Assembly (NCBI GenBank): GCA_014281115.1
Contig: JACONQ010000007.1
Coordinates: 124,001-188,000, forward strand
Source: Laburnicola sp. R22_1
Taxonomy: Eukaryota; Ascomycota; Dothideomycetes; Pleosporales; Didymosphaeriaceae
Direction: 5' to 3'
Length of the DNA: 64,000 nucleotides
The first letter of the stretch is position 1. Each line of letters begins with the position of its first letter. Positions 21,000-32,989 of this stretch are shown here, in pieces. The notes under the pieces were generated by a model. It was not told where the DNA came from, did not search any database, and saw nothing but the letters and a program-made list of their open reading frames with translations. A program made the translations under genes and the position numbers.

Positions 21000-23900
21000 A
21001 GAGGACAAGCTAATTGTTAAGGAGATAATTATCCTTAACAAGCTGAGCAATTGGTTAAAGTGGATCTTTCTGCGAAAGAGGACCGCTAAGGCATATAAGA
21101 TCTGGGACTATTGTAACCTAGATTTGATAGTAGATACTGTTAAGAAAATCTACAATAAGAAACCTAAGGAGCGACTACTACGCTTATTTAAAAAGGACAA
21201 CACACCCAACAAAGCTTTAAGCATTATCCAGGGCGACAATAATATTGAACTAGACGAACTCACAAAATCTGAACAAGAGGACTACACCTTCTAGCATAGG
21301 TTCTACGCAATAAAGCTGGCAGCCTAGCAGAAGAAGGAGAACGCTCTTAACAACCTAACACGGGAGATTGCAAGGACAATCGCTAGCAGGCATATCCTAG
21401 TTATTAAGGATGCTGAAACACCCTACAAACAACTTATGCAACTTAAGAAGATATTCTGTATATTAGTAGCAGAACGCAAGTATGAGTTACTCGAGCAGTA
21501 CGACAAGATCAAGAAGGTTCCACAACAACAGAAGATGGATGCTTGGTATAAGAGCTACATTACTATCCTTCGCGACATAATTAAACTAAAACTACCTAAA
21601 GTCCAGAACTATCAAGCACAGCAGGACTTTCTTTGAGCAATTAGGGGAATTAATAAGTCCTTTGTCACACACGAAATTTAGGAGATTATGCAAGCTAAGA
21701 TAAACAGAACCCTATATATGGATCCTGTTGCACTAGTAGAGAACTATTAACAGTTCCAACGCACCTTGAACCCTATAGCGTTAGCACTTAGAACATACGC
21801 TATTTTAGGACGCCCTAGTCTAAACACCAACAGCAACACCTAGAAACGTACAGTCACATGCATCTGCGGGGAACAGCACTTATTTAAGTAGTGCTCCTAT
21901 GTGGTGCCTTCTCTCCAACCCGCTAGATGGAGGCCTAACCCAGTTGTCTCAGCCGAGTTTAACAGAGTTAGGAAACTAGGCAAAGGCAACCCTTTAAGCG
22001 CAGCTCTGTTTAGAGCTAAGAAGAAAGCTAGTGAAAAGGCAGCTACTACTAACAAGAATAATTTCTTAATAGACACTAGTCACCCTCTATTAAATGCTTA
22101 AAACTTAATAGGAGCAGTTATGCACTAGCAAGATAGCCAGAACGCAGCTTAGGTTGTTACTCCACTTAGTACAGCTGCTGTTTAACAGCCTCCACCACTA
22201 TTAATCAACAAGTGGATACTGGATCCTAGCTCTAATCTACATGTCACAAACCATCGGCCAAAGACTTAGGAGAAGATCCGAGATGGACACCCAGATAATA
22301 TCCTACTAGCTGGCACGCAAGCCCTGCAGATATATAAATAGGGAAAGGTTAAGCTGTTTGTTGATACTCTAACTAGCGAACGTCAAGTGACTATAATATA
22401 GGTAGCACTTATTCCCACATTCTTTACATTAGTAGTGTCACTCTCACGCTGTCAATTAGTTAGTATTAAGTTCGACTTGGAACATAGTTGTCTCTATCTA
22501 AGGAGCGCTTTAATAGACATATTCTGCACACTTAATAAGTAGGGTAGCCATTAGGTTATGGACTCTAACAAGGCAATACGTCCAAACGCATTAGAGTTGT
22601 ACACATTCGCAATTCAATCAAAGTCAGCCAAGCCAAGCCATATAGAGCGCAAGCCTCTACAAGTCACCCCTACAGAAGCTTATCAGATGCTAGCTCATGC
22701 AGGACAACGCGCGGTTAAACACCTAGAGCAGGCAGTAGATAGTATCAAGCTCATCACTAGCCCCCAAGCTCCACAATAGAGGGGATGTGAAAAGTGCATC
22801 AACTCTAAGCTTTCTAAGATTATTAGTCAACGCCCTTAACGCAAGCCTGCGACACGCCCCTTTGAACGTATCGGCATCGACCTTGTACAACTCAGGAAGA
22901 CGGGTAAAGCTTGCTATAATAGGGACAAGTGGCTCTTACACGCTGTGTGTCAACATAGCAGATACCATTTAGGGAAGACTCTTTGTAATAAGAAGAAGGA
23001 GACTCTAACGCGCTTAGTTCAACAGATACTAGCGCTTATACAGACCTAGTTTGACGCAATTATTGTATACATTCGCTGTGACAACAAAAAGGGTTATGCT
23101 AATCTCTAGGAGGTCTTTCAAGACCTAGGTATCACAGCTAAGCGACGTGCTGTTAGTGCAGAAGAGATAACTGGCCTGCCCGAGAAGGCTAGTAACCTTA
23201 TTATCACTGCGGCAAGAGCTTTGCGGATTGAAGCAAATTTGCCTAAGGAACTAGCTAACAAGTTATGCCTAACAGCTATTTACATCCTCAATCGATTGCC
23301 AACAGAGGTTCTTAACTAGAAGACGCCCTACGAACATGTACGTAAGGTGAAGCCGTCTCTTGCACACATAGACGTTATCGGTGCCAAAGCCCTATTCCGT
23401 AATACCAAGGTGGCCAAAGGTGACAAGCTCGAGTCAAGGTCGATTACTGGATGGCTAGTTGGATACGAAGGAACGAATATCTTCCGTGTATGGGTTCCTG
23501 GGGCTGACAGTGTTGTTCGAACACGTGATGTTGTCTTCGTACGAGACCAACGCTACTCGGCTCTACAACTTGAGCCTATAACGGAGGAGATACGACGCGT
23601 AGTCAGAGTCCTTAATATCGATTCATCGGACGAGGAGGAAGATCCCGTTATCGAGCAGATCCATCGTGATATAACACATCGTCAACATACAGTTGAGGAT
23701 AATGTTGAGGATCAAGAAGAAGAGGCTACTAGGCTAGATGATGCCGAAGAGCAGATTTAACAGGAGGCCTATGAAGGATTACTCACACCCTAAGAGACAC
23801 TAGTACCTAGCACTTATAATTGTTCTCAACTAAAAGGCTAGAGAGAGATTGCTTCTGGAGATACTGCGCCAAACCGCTATCAGAATAACGCTCTAAGACG

Positions 23901-25689
23901 GACAAACCCTAATATTGCTGCAGACAATATCGTTCTAGGGTCCCATCATCAGGGAGGTAGTAGAGGAGACAATACGCCTAGGGACCATTTCAGTACGCAC
24001 GCTTCTCTATACTAGCAAACGTTTGCTACGGCAATCGTGCAACTGCCCCCAAATAAAGAGTTAAAGATTCACTATAATCAACTGCCGCCGCCACCAAAGA
24101 ACTAGGCTGAGGTCAAATCCCGCCCTAATGCTGATAAGTAGTTCGCTGCTGCGGACAAGGAGATTAAGGAGCAGCTTTACAAAGGTGTATTTAAGAAGGT
24201 GAAAGATAACGTAAAGGAGCACCTAGATGCTAAGACCCTGCCGCTAATATGGGTTTTCACGTACAAGTTCGATGCTAATGGCTACTTAACTAGCTACAAA
24301 GCTCGACTAGTCGTGAGAGGAGATTTGTAGACAACTTGGGATAATACCTACGCAGCCACCCTTGCGGCTCAAACGCTCTGCTTCCTTATCGCTATTATGT
24401 GCGCCTTTAGACTCCTTGCCTACTAGTACAACGTTAAGAATGCTTTCCTTAACGCGTACCTAGCCCAACTCTGTTACGTCTGGACTCTAGATAGGTTCCA
24501 AGACAGACTAGGCAATATGATGCGACTACGCCGAGCACTGTATGGGCTTAAGGATGCCCCAGCGCTGTGGCACAAACACCTAAAGAAGACCCTTGTTGAT
24601 ATGGGCTTCACTTAAGTCAAGGGTATCCCTTGCCTATTCACTAATAGCAAGCTAATACTATTCTATTACGTAGATAATATTGTCGTCCTTTTCCGCAAAG
24701 GCGATTAACAATATTATTAACAGTTTCAACGCGAGTTCACGAAACGATACGAGACACGAAGCTTAGGAGAACTACGCTGGTTCCTAGGGATACGTATTAT
24801 TAGAGACTATACAAAAGGCAAAGTCTGGATGATCCAAGACTCCTACATCGCAAAAGTCTGCCACGACCACAATCTCCTTCAGGGCAGCCGACACCCTAAG
24901 GTCCCTCTGCGCGAGTCTTATCTCCCCCCAAGTACAGATGAACCTAACGCGGAGCGCACCCGCCTATATCAGATCCTAGTTGGATGCCTTGGCTTCATCT
25001 TATATTTCACCCGGCCTAACCTGGCAAAAGCGCACTCGATACTTGCCCGCTATCTAAACAATCTAAGCTAAAAGCATCTTGCTGCTGTTAAGTCTGTGTG
25101 GCAATACTTATACGACTTCCGATTCTGGGCAATTGGAGCAACAACAGCACGCTCTAAGAACGCCAACTACATTAGTTAAATTGACAATAAGGAAGCTGAG
25201 GAGTTGTTGTTCTTTGGTGCCTCTGATGCCGCGTTTGCTAACGATCCTAATACTGCTTAAAGCTTATTCGCCTATGTGTTTAAGCTCTACGGTATGGTTA
25301 TTAATTAGAAGGCAAAAATTATGAGATCTGTTACCAAATTAACTACTGAGGCCGAACTGTTTGCCCTGTTAACTGCTGGCACTGAGTTATCCTGGTGGAT
25401 GAACACCTTTAAAGCTATTAGGTTTAATCCAGAGGTTTGACCTACGTTGTACTGTAATAACCAGCAAACAGTCTCTATCGCCAACAAGGACGAAGAAAAG
25501 CTCGACACAAAGCTTAGACATATCAAAGTACATTAGATGTGGATCCGCGAGCAAGTTGAAGCCGGGAATATTAACGTTACCTGGATGGGAACTGCTAATA
25601 TGCCCGCTGATGGATTGACAAAGTCTCTCTCTGATAGTAGCAAGCACAAGCGATTCTTGCAGCAATTAGGAATGACCGATATCCGCTAA
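21000..25689 (+). pseudogene. Copia-2 gag-pol relic, single frame with RIP-type stops
   Basis: The whole polyprotein lies in one frame ending TAA 25687-25689, so there are no frame-changing indels. Gag covers about 21000-22100. The protease region is near 22200 (DPSSNLHV). Integrase runs from about 22840 (FERIGIDL) to 23760, with the usual GWLVGYEG segment at about 23446. RT covers about 24200-24800 (ARLVVRGDL; RRALYGLKDAPALWH at about 24530). RNase H lies at about 25200-25640 and ends MPADGLTK. Stops are almost all TAG or TAA at Gln or Trp positions. The RT active site reads YVDN (about 24664-24678) instead of YVDD. Confidence 0.88.
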
Positions 25690-25836
25690 CAAGTTATTAG
25701 TTTAGAGGATAAGTTTGTCACATCTGTCGTTACCTGATAGAGTTCTTTCTAGGGAGGTGCCCTGGAGGCCCTCTGTTCACTTATTTTGCTTTGTTATACT
25801 TTACAGCACTCCGCTACCTTTGTGCTGTGGGAGGTG

Positions 25837-25988
25837 TGTTAGTGTGGAGTACGATATCACATAATACCACCAACCTGATGTAGACTAGTTGCTGATCACG
25901 ATTCTGCTACTTAAGCAGTTTCTCTGTTCAGCTTGTTACAATCAACTCAGTCTCTCATTCCTAATTGCTACCCTACTGATCCCTTACA
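25837..25988 (+). repeat. Copia-2 3' LTR
   Basis: Ends CCCTTACA, followed by TATCT. It lies 32 bp before ATG 26021 and could serve as promoter or leader for that gene. Confidence 0.93.
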
Positions 25989-26020
25989 TATCTACAGTTC
26001 AAGAATTATATGTTTACGAG

Positions 26021-29000
26021 ATGGGCTCACCTCCAGCGCTTGCAGTTGAGCCTTCATCATCTCGCGTGCCCGTGGATGATGTCGTTGACGATCGGCCATT
26101 TACCGCACAGCCGGACGATACTGCCAAGGAAGCTGATCTCGAAAAATTCCGAGCTCTTTGGAAACAAGGGCTGTCTAGGAAAGATGAGGAAAATCATACC
26201 CATCAAACAGACAAGGACACTGTTGGGAATCTGGAATTGTTACCGACAAAGGATGGGTCACAGGCCCGGCAAACCGTCGACGAATTCTATGGAAGGCCTG
26301 AACCACAAATACGAAGAGCGGTGGAGCTGGATGATGTTGAGCAACTCAGAAAAGTCCTTGACAATGTGCTCGCTGCACAGGCTTTGCCCCCGAGTGGACA
26401 CCGTGAAAATTACGATTATAAAAGGCTCTTACGTCTAAGCCTTTTGCGAAGTGCCGAACACGGAAAACATCAAACGGCTAAGCTTGCTTTGGAACTGGGA
26501 GCGAATACAGATGCATTACCATCTCGACAGAGCCCGCTTCTTCGGGCCACCCTCCGCGGTCACATTGGCGTGTTGCAAATGCTGGTCAAGTTCGGAGCAT
26601 CTGCAAATGCGAAAGATCGCAATGGGGTGACAGCGACTATGCATGCAGTAATCAATAACAACTTCGATGCTCTGCTAGTGCTGTTGCGCGCTGGCGGAAA
26701 TGTCAACCTAAAGGATGCAGAAGGGAAGACTGCTCTTCATCATCTCGCTGCTGCTAAAAGTTCTGTTGTGGGAAGTGATCTTCTAGATGCGCTTTTAAGT
26801 CGGTACGAAGACGTCGATGAAAAGGATGATAACGGACGTACTGCGTTTCAATGGGCATGCGCTACTGGCAATGTGAAGCTTGCGCGAAGAGTTCTGGGAG
26901 ACCTTTGTTTGGGACCGGTTGATATTAATAGCAGAGAATCACTTGGAAGGACTCCATTACACCTTGCGGCATCTCACGACCAGTACGACTCTGTTGTCCT
27001 TCTCTTGGAACATCGCGCGGATATCAATGCCCGTAGTTCTGGCGGATGGACTCCTTTACACATTGTGAGCATGATCGTCTATAACATAAAATGCGTATGC
27101 TAAATAGTTTATAGGCGTGCCAAAAGGCGAAATTCTCGGGCAGTGATTCGGGTATTGCAAGTAAGCTCCTAGAGAACGGAGCATTGATCAACGTACAGAC
27201 TACCACTGGGGAAACACCACTTCATCTAGCAGCCGAATCGGGCGTGCAATCGATCCTTGAAAGCCTACTTCAATACCCTGATATCAAGCTCAATGTCCGA
27301 GATGAGTACGGCAACACCCCGTTTTCCAAAGCTGTCAAGGCCAAGTCCATGCCCGCGCTCCTTCTATTAGCTCCATTCCATACAGCTAGGCTATCGAAAG
27401 AGGCATTGAATGCCAGTAAAGATTGCAAAGCCACTATCGTGGATTTTGGAGACTATCCGAATGGAAAGCGGCGTATAGACACAACAATATCCAACCTCCT
27501 TTATGCTTCTGTGCCAGCAGAACTCCAAAGTTTGTCTCCGATACCAGGCCGTCGCGTGTCCCCAAGCCCAGATGATGCGACCCATTTCCGTTGGATCAAC
27601 CTCCCATCGAACAATATCAGCTGGGTTGAAGCGCTATTGACCAAAGCTTTCATTGAAGATGGTAACTACAATGTTGACAAGTTCATGGCTGTTGAGCGAA
27701 CATTTGAGAAGCTACAGCGCGGGCAAAGGTTTCAGTCGCATTATATGAGACCATTCTGCGAACCCACATCGGAAGGAGTGGTCAGTACCGTTCCTCCAGA
27801 CTCGCCGCCTATTTCTCCAGTTGTTGTTCCTCTTCTGACAGTGGACGAGCAGAAATTACAGCGCAAGCGGAGAAAAAGGAAGACTGCAAAGTCATTATCA
27901 AGCACTGGACAAGGAAAAGGAAACCTAACTCTTACGTCCACAGAACCCAAAACTGATCGAAAGACCAGTAGCTTGCAATATTCGGCTGGAAAATCTTCCA
28001 CCGCCGGTGAGGTTCAGCGCTTTAGAAACGTACCACAATGGAAGACCAGAGTGCCTTCAAACCAACCTTCATCGTCGAATACAAGGAACGAGGGCAGCCC
28101 AAGCTTCACAAATCCGCGTCCCGTGTTGCATATCGACCTGCATAAAGAACCCAAGACTTCCGGTAGCATGTTTATTGTCATGCCGTACATTCATTTCGAG
28201 ACAGATTTGGCTATACCAGCGATGTAACAGACGATCAAAAAGGCCTTAACGCTCGATCCAGAACCTACTCACATGGCACTTAATACAGCTCATGTGTATC
28301 AAGAGGCATCTCGCAAGCACCATGCCCCACTTTCAAATCATGATTTTGATATCCGTACCCTGTCTTTTTACCGGAAACTAAATACTCGCGATGTCCCTTC
28401 ACTTCAGGTAGGGTAGCTACTAGGAACTTGTATCTGATAGAAACATCTACTGATCTGCCCACAGAACAAGACCGGTGGAGGCACGGTAACGGCATCGGAT
28501 GATCGACAAACATTGTCACTCTATATGGTGAGAAATAAACTTGCACATTGTGACTGGAGCTCAAACTTGCATAGGTTGGCCAGCTCTGGATGTGGATTTT
28601 CATCCATAATTTGATTGTTACAAGCCTTCCCCAGCAATGGAAATTACCCGAAGATGATCATTTAAATGTCCTAGAAGGCATCATCAAGGATATCAATAAC
28701 AAAAGCAAAGAGACTGCTCCCGTAAATTCTGTGATTGAACTGGCTTCCATTATAACTGCTCGTTGCATAGCAATGTTCGACATGCGCGTTCTCAAAGACA
28801 AAGACTTTCCGTTCCTCGACATGTTCGAATCAGCCGTCAGCAGCGCAGACGAGCAAGTAGACGAGCTCTTTCGAGGATTCAACTCCGACTCCCAGGAAGC
28901 TTCCGAGTGGCTCAAGCGGCACGGCGGCGGTAATAACAAACTTCGTGACGATTCTGGAGATAAGGAGGATGCAACTGGTCCCGATGCGTCCGCTGAACCC

Positions 29001-29777
29001 GAGTGTGTTGATCGTTTGCTCGACATAAACCCAGAGACGAGTCTGCTAGATCATATCCAAAGCCTACGCGACGAATTTCTGTTACTCAAAACCGTTCTTG
29101 GCAACCAGGAGACACTACTTGTTGAATTTATGGACAAACATAGGCCCCGCGAGGCCGAGAAGGAGGAATTCACGCGTTTCCACAGACAGCAGCTGCGCAT
29201 TGTCCGAACCCACCAACGCGACATTCAACGCATGGAACAACAGATCAGCGCCGTTTATGCTTCGATCAACAACCTCCTAGATCTAAAGCATCGCTATGCC
29301 AATGTCTTCGAGGCTCGCTTTTCGCGATATCAAGCTACAGACACGGTCCATCAACGCCAAACAATTATGGTGTTTACCATCGTCACTGTCATTTTTTTAC
29401 CCCTCTCTTTCGTTGGCACGCTGTTCACTATCAACATCTCAGACTTTCCACAAGGTGACGGTGGCGAGCCCAGCATGACGCTCGCGTATGTTTCGAAGTG
29501 GGTATTTGGGATAGGGTTCGCCATATCGATCCCGTTGGTCATTCTCGCTTTGGGCTATGAGACTATGATGGGGCTGATCAAGGGGCGACAGAAAGCTTTG
29601 ATGGAGAGGTGGCGTACTAGGAAGCGGAGTAGACTGCAGAACGAAGCGTCGATGGGGAACTTGAACGAGAAGGGTTGGAAAGACATCGATGGGACTGCGC
29701 ATGGGACTGTGGGGTTCGACCTCTTAAGAGCAAGGGCTACGAAACGAAAGAGTATCATAAGCTCGGAAGAGGTGTGA
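26021..29777 (+). CDS. Ankyrin-repeat protein with C-terminal CorA-like membrane domain; in-frame stop at 28225-28227
   Basis: Four exons fit: 26021-27064, 27115-28407, 28465-28527 and 28575-29777, all joined in phase 0 (1201 codons). Introns are 50, 57 and 47 bp with GT...AG ends. Residues about 96-420 hold ankyrin repeats (GVTATMHAVINN, GKTALHHLAAAKS, GRTPLHLAASHDQYDSV, GETPLHLAAESG). The second half has the VMPYIHFET, QLWMWI and coiled-coil blocks of fungal CorA-like proteins. Two transmembrane helices follow at about 1065-1085 and 1109-1131. The canonical GMN of CorA Mg2+ channels is replaced by FTIN. A TAA after LAIPAM (residue 719) interrupts exon 2, while the same frame continues cleanly beyond it. 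The product may therefore be a 718-aa ankyrin-only protein. The ATG at 26021 is preferred because upstream in-frame codons belong to the Copia-2 LTR. Confidence 0.8.
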
Positions 29778-31131
29778 TATTGGAACCGCTAGTGATGATA
29801 TCTCCAAATGGATTTTTCTTAACGTTCATACCTAAAATATTCTATGCTAGGAGCACTGACAGCACTAGGAAAAAGTATAAGTACTGTATGTTACCACAGA
29901 ACAGGCGATGCGAAGGCCGAAGACGTACTTAAACTTCTTTCCAGCAGCTGTAGCATACGACGTACCCCGGTGGCACATTCAACTTGAGGCTTTTTGATGA
30001 GGACTGCCAGCAGAAGAACTCTGGCGACAATACCGGCAAGCTATTCTGTGGGGACAAAACAATTGACTGCGTTGATGACCCGGCATATAATAATCCCTCA
30101 GATCCAAAACGCGGACAAGGGCAATTATCAATGTGGAGACAAATGGCGCCAGCCAGTGTTCACCTGTGCGTACTAGCAGCGGCTCGTTTATGGAGATCCA
30201 CAGTCAAGGCAAAGTTCTGTAAGCTGAAAGTTGTATTGTAAGCGTATATCTGGTAGATTTAATTTCTTCAATCGTTCTCAATTCAATCTCCTGATACTAC
30301 GTTTATCGCGTTTGATGGCTCACCGACCCACTGATATCACGTGAAATCACGTGCCAAATCACCTGACCGGGGCTGCCAGCGAGCTCCCGGCCCTGTGATC
30401 AGCTAAAGCAGACCTGGAACTACCTTCGAAGGTACAACGCGACACTGGCGCGCGCCAGAGAGGTTTGACGCGGCACACGGCAAAGGACTTGCGCTGCGCG
30501 GAGCGGCGCACCTCGGGTATATAGCTCTCAAACAGTTGCCCTGCAATGAGGCATGCCAATCAATTGATCTCTTCTTCGCTATAGATCTAGCTCGCCACAA
30601 CATTTAGTACCCTTTTCCAATCTATCTCCTCTTTATTTCTTCGACGCAAAGTAAGGCAATACACTTACATGTATCGTCACTAACGGCAACTGTGTAAAAA
30701 CAGCTACTGTCGCTGCGTCCGAGCTTGATACATTCCCTGCTCTCCCTGGCCCTTCCACCTCATCATCAAGAAGATGCAAATCCCTTATCGCCTGTCATTG
30801 CTCACGGATCTGAGGTCTTACTAACCCAGGTGGGTTTACAGACCAATCAGGATCGGGGGTGCATTTGCAGCCCGCAAACATTGTCATCCTTGTTAATTAC
30901 CGTGCTTTAGTGAAAGCGAGTATTATTGCGATTCCACTTACACCTTTGCAATTCCCATTCTCGTCACTGCCACCGCACAGCATACAGTAGAATATGTTTT
31001 TGGTGAGGTCGGGACATCCAGATTCGTCGAGTATGTAGTAGTCCTAGTCGGAAGACTGTGAGGTGTCCTTTGACTTTGCCTTGGTTGTTCCTTCGTCCTT
31101 TCGATGGGGCTGTGTTTGCGCTCCGCCGCCC
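29778..31131. other. Intergenic stretch with gene relics
   Basis: No intact gene recognised. It contains the Cys-rich relic described separately. At about 30520 there is a TATA-like TATATAG with C/T-rich sequence at about 30600-30640 that resembles a promoter, but no convincing ORF follows. Confidence 0.4.
29945..30176 (+). pseudogene. Possible relic of a small cysteine-rich secreted protein
   Basis: The frame at about 29954-30110 reads FDEDCQQKNSGDNTGKLFCG and then an IDCVDDP segment. A second frame at about 30111-30176 continues GNYQCGDKWRQPVFTCAY and stops. Closely spaced Cys with Gly, Asn and Asp looks like the mature part of a fungal secreted Cys-rich protein carrying frameshifts. No signal peptide is intact upstream. 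The interpretation is tentative. Confidence 0.3.
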
Positions 31132-31359
31132 TCAGAAGCTCGTCTTCATGTACGCTGATTTTATGCACGCTAGCCCCCCTAAAGGGAATTGCAGCGTGTT
31201 TTGGTCCGCTGCCACAGCTAGAAAATCTTCGTTGGTGTGTATTTGGGCTTGAGATTGATTTTGTGATGTTGCTAGAGAATAGCAAGGATACGACTGGGAA
31301 AGCGCGGCCGTTAAAAGCGCTTGGGCCGCAAGGGAAATGGTGGTGATTGAATAAAACAT
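31132..31359 (-). CDS. Candidate small secreted protein (75 aa)
   Basis: Hypothetical. ATG 31359 starts a 75-codon frame whose first 23 residues (MFYSITTISLAAQALLTAAL then SQS) look like a signal peptide with cleavage near ALS/QS. The mature part is about 52 residues, with two Cys (YPCYS and LACIK) and many Gln and Ser. No domain is recognised. It lies in a gene-poor stretch between a Copia-flanked gene and a LINE, the kind of setting where plant-pathogen effectors often occur, but function cannot be told from sequence. An overlapping minus-strand frame (115 codons, 30938-31285) suggests an intron or a different structure is possible. Confidence 0.33.
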   Translation of the reverse strand: MFYSITTISLAAQALLTAALSQSYPCYSLATSQNQSQAQIHTNEDFLAVAADQNTLQFPLGGLACIKSAYMKTSF

Positions 31360-31965
31360 GGTTGAGCGCCGTTATTTGATCTCAAGATGCACAAGTTGCG
31401 ATGATATTAAGACGGTGTTCGAATGACAGAAGGAGCTGTTGACTAGTACTGTACCTACAGTAGTAGCCTCTGACAGCTGTGATGTCATCTGTATGCATCA
31501 AAACCTTTCAACCCACGTCTACAAGGTAGAGATACCTATAACTCACGCGACGCAGCCCTATCTGCATCACATAATTTTCTTTATTATTACATCCATGCTT
31601 TATGGTAGCACTTTCACTATCGGTCGATGAAAAACATGCGCGGAATCCGCCGTTAACCAAATCATCAGGCCAGAGCAATGTCATTCACTAGGCATCGATA
31701 CCGTTAGGCGCAACCTTGAGTTTGAGATGCGCAATGATGTGGAGAAAGAGAAGGAGTACATTTTGCAGGGCAGCGTCTAGACAGTGTATCTGTTGCGACA
31801 AGGTCCATAGAGGCTTACCCACACGCGACAAAGAGCTTGAGCTAGGTAACACTGCGAGGAAATAACGCATTGGATGGCACCAACTCCTCCAGACAGCTGT
31901 TAGCACTGACGATACGATGACGGAAGCAAAACGTTAACAGAAGCTCTTCGCTGGTTGACTTTGAG
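31360..31965. other. Intergenic, no gene seen
   Basis: Short unconserved frames only. Normal base composition up to the LINE insertion point. Confidence 0.4.
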
Positions 31966-31977
31966 GCACGCGACCCT

Positions 31978-31980
<3 letters not shown>
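31966..31980. repeat. LINE target-site duplication, left copy
   Basis: GCACGCGACCCTAAG (15 bp) is repeated exactly at 35767-35781. It marks target-primed insertion of the LINE between them. Confidence 0.9.

Positions 31981-32009
<29 letters not shown>
31981..32009 (-). repeat. (TAG/TAC)n 3' tail of the LINE
   Basis: Nine to ten uninterrupted TAG units directly next to the left target duplication. This is the microsatellite-type tail that some LINEs carry instead of poly(A). Confidence 0.85.
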
Positions 32010-32989
32010 TTGATTAACGTCCAGGAACCTAGGTTCTAGCCTCCCATGGGGCATGGGGACGCGCCGAGTAGCCATCTGGGGCCAGCCAGATGGTAAAGGC
32101 GATTCATGCTATAAGCTATTGCCGTCTCTTGCAGCGGCTCGTAAGAGTCCGCCCCCCTCCATGCGGGGGCTGAATCCGTGTCTTCATGCCTATAGGCTAA
32201 GATGTCAGGGTGTAGCTATTATACATATAACAATCCAAAGCAGGGGCAGCTTTGGCTGCCCTAAAGCTGTGTTGAAAAGTGCTAAGACCTTAGCGTAAAA
32301 CTAGTATAGGAAAGGTAAGGATCGTGTAGATAGTAAGGAGAGGTAAGGAGAGTAGGAGAGCGTAGGGGAGGTTGCCTTGTGTGGCAAGATGTCAGGATAA
32401 GAGGCACCCCTGCTAGGAGCTCAGATAGAGTCGACGCCGGAGGAGCTGTCCCAGGTTATTGTCGCGCCCGCCAGCATCTATAGCTTAGTAGGCAGTCTAT
32501 AGAACCAACATTTATTTGTTAGTGTTAGTAGGGTTGGCAAGCTCTAGCAAGAGTTGAAAATTTTTAGGCTTAAGGGTCTTTAAGTATTCAACGCCCTCCT
32601 GTGTGGTGCTAGGAGGGAGAGGGGGTTGTTTTGGCCAGTAGCGGAACTTCTAGACCGCTCGTGGGCAGTAGACTATGTAGTCTAGCGCAAGGTCTGCCCT
32701 ACAGAAGCATCCTGTGACTGCGTTGTTGTGTTTGAACTTCTTATAGTACTAAGCGTAGTGTCTATAGCGGGTGCGCATAGACAGTAGCTTTGCAAGCGTT
32801 AGTTGTTAGAGGGTGAGCTCCTTTAGCTGTTTTGCAGGGCGATACTTGAGGTCCTACTGCATGTACTACCTGGACAGATTTGGTGTGTGCTTGCGCTACT
32901 AGTCCATCTCTACGCTCCTAGTAAGGGCGCGAACGTCTGACTTAAGGCCTGAGGCTGTGGGTTTAGTTGCCATGCCGTGTGGAGGTTTA

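Larger units (their letters stand above)
20728..25988 (+). mobile_element. Copia LTR retrotransposon (Copia-2), complete, 5261 bp
   Basis: LTRs at 20728-20879 and 25837-25988 are both 152 bp and differ at three positions in my reading. They are flanked by the 5-bp duplication TATCT (20723-20727 and 25989-25993). The internal region reads gag, protease, integrase, RT, RNase H in one frame. The low LTR divergence makes it the youngest-looking Copia here. It inserted 32 bp upstream of the ATG of the ankyrin/CorA-like gene. Confidence 0.95.

Noticed and set aside
25889..26020. N-terminal extension of the ankyrin gene into Copia-2
   Set aside because: The extra codons translate the 3' LTR and lack an ATG at the start. 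The Met at 26021 is the first host-encoded start.
28223..28290. Cryptic intron removing the TAA at 28225
   Set aside because: A GTAACA donor exists, but the nearest acceptor (AATACAG) breaks the frame, while reading straight through keeps it.
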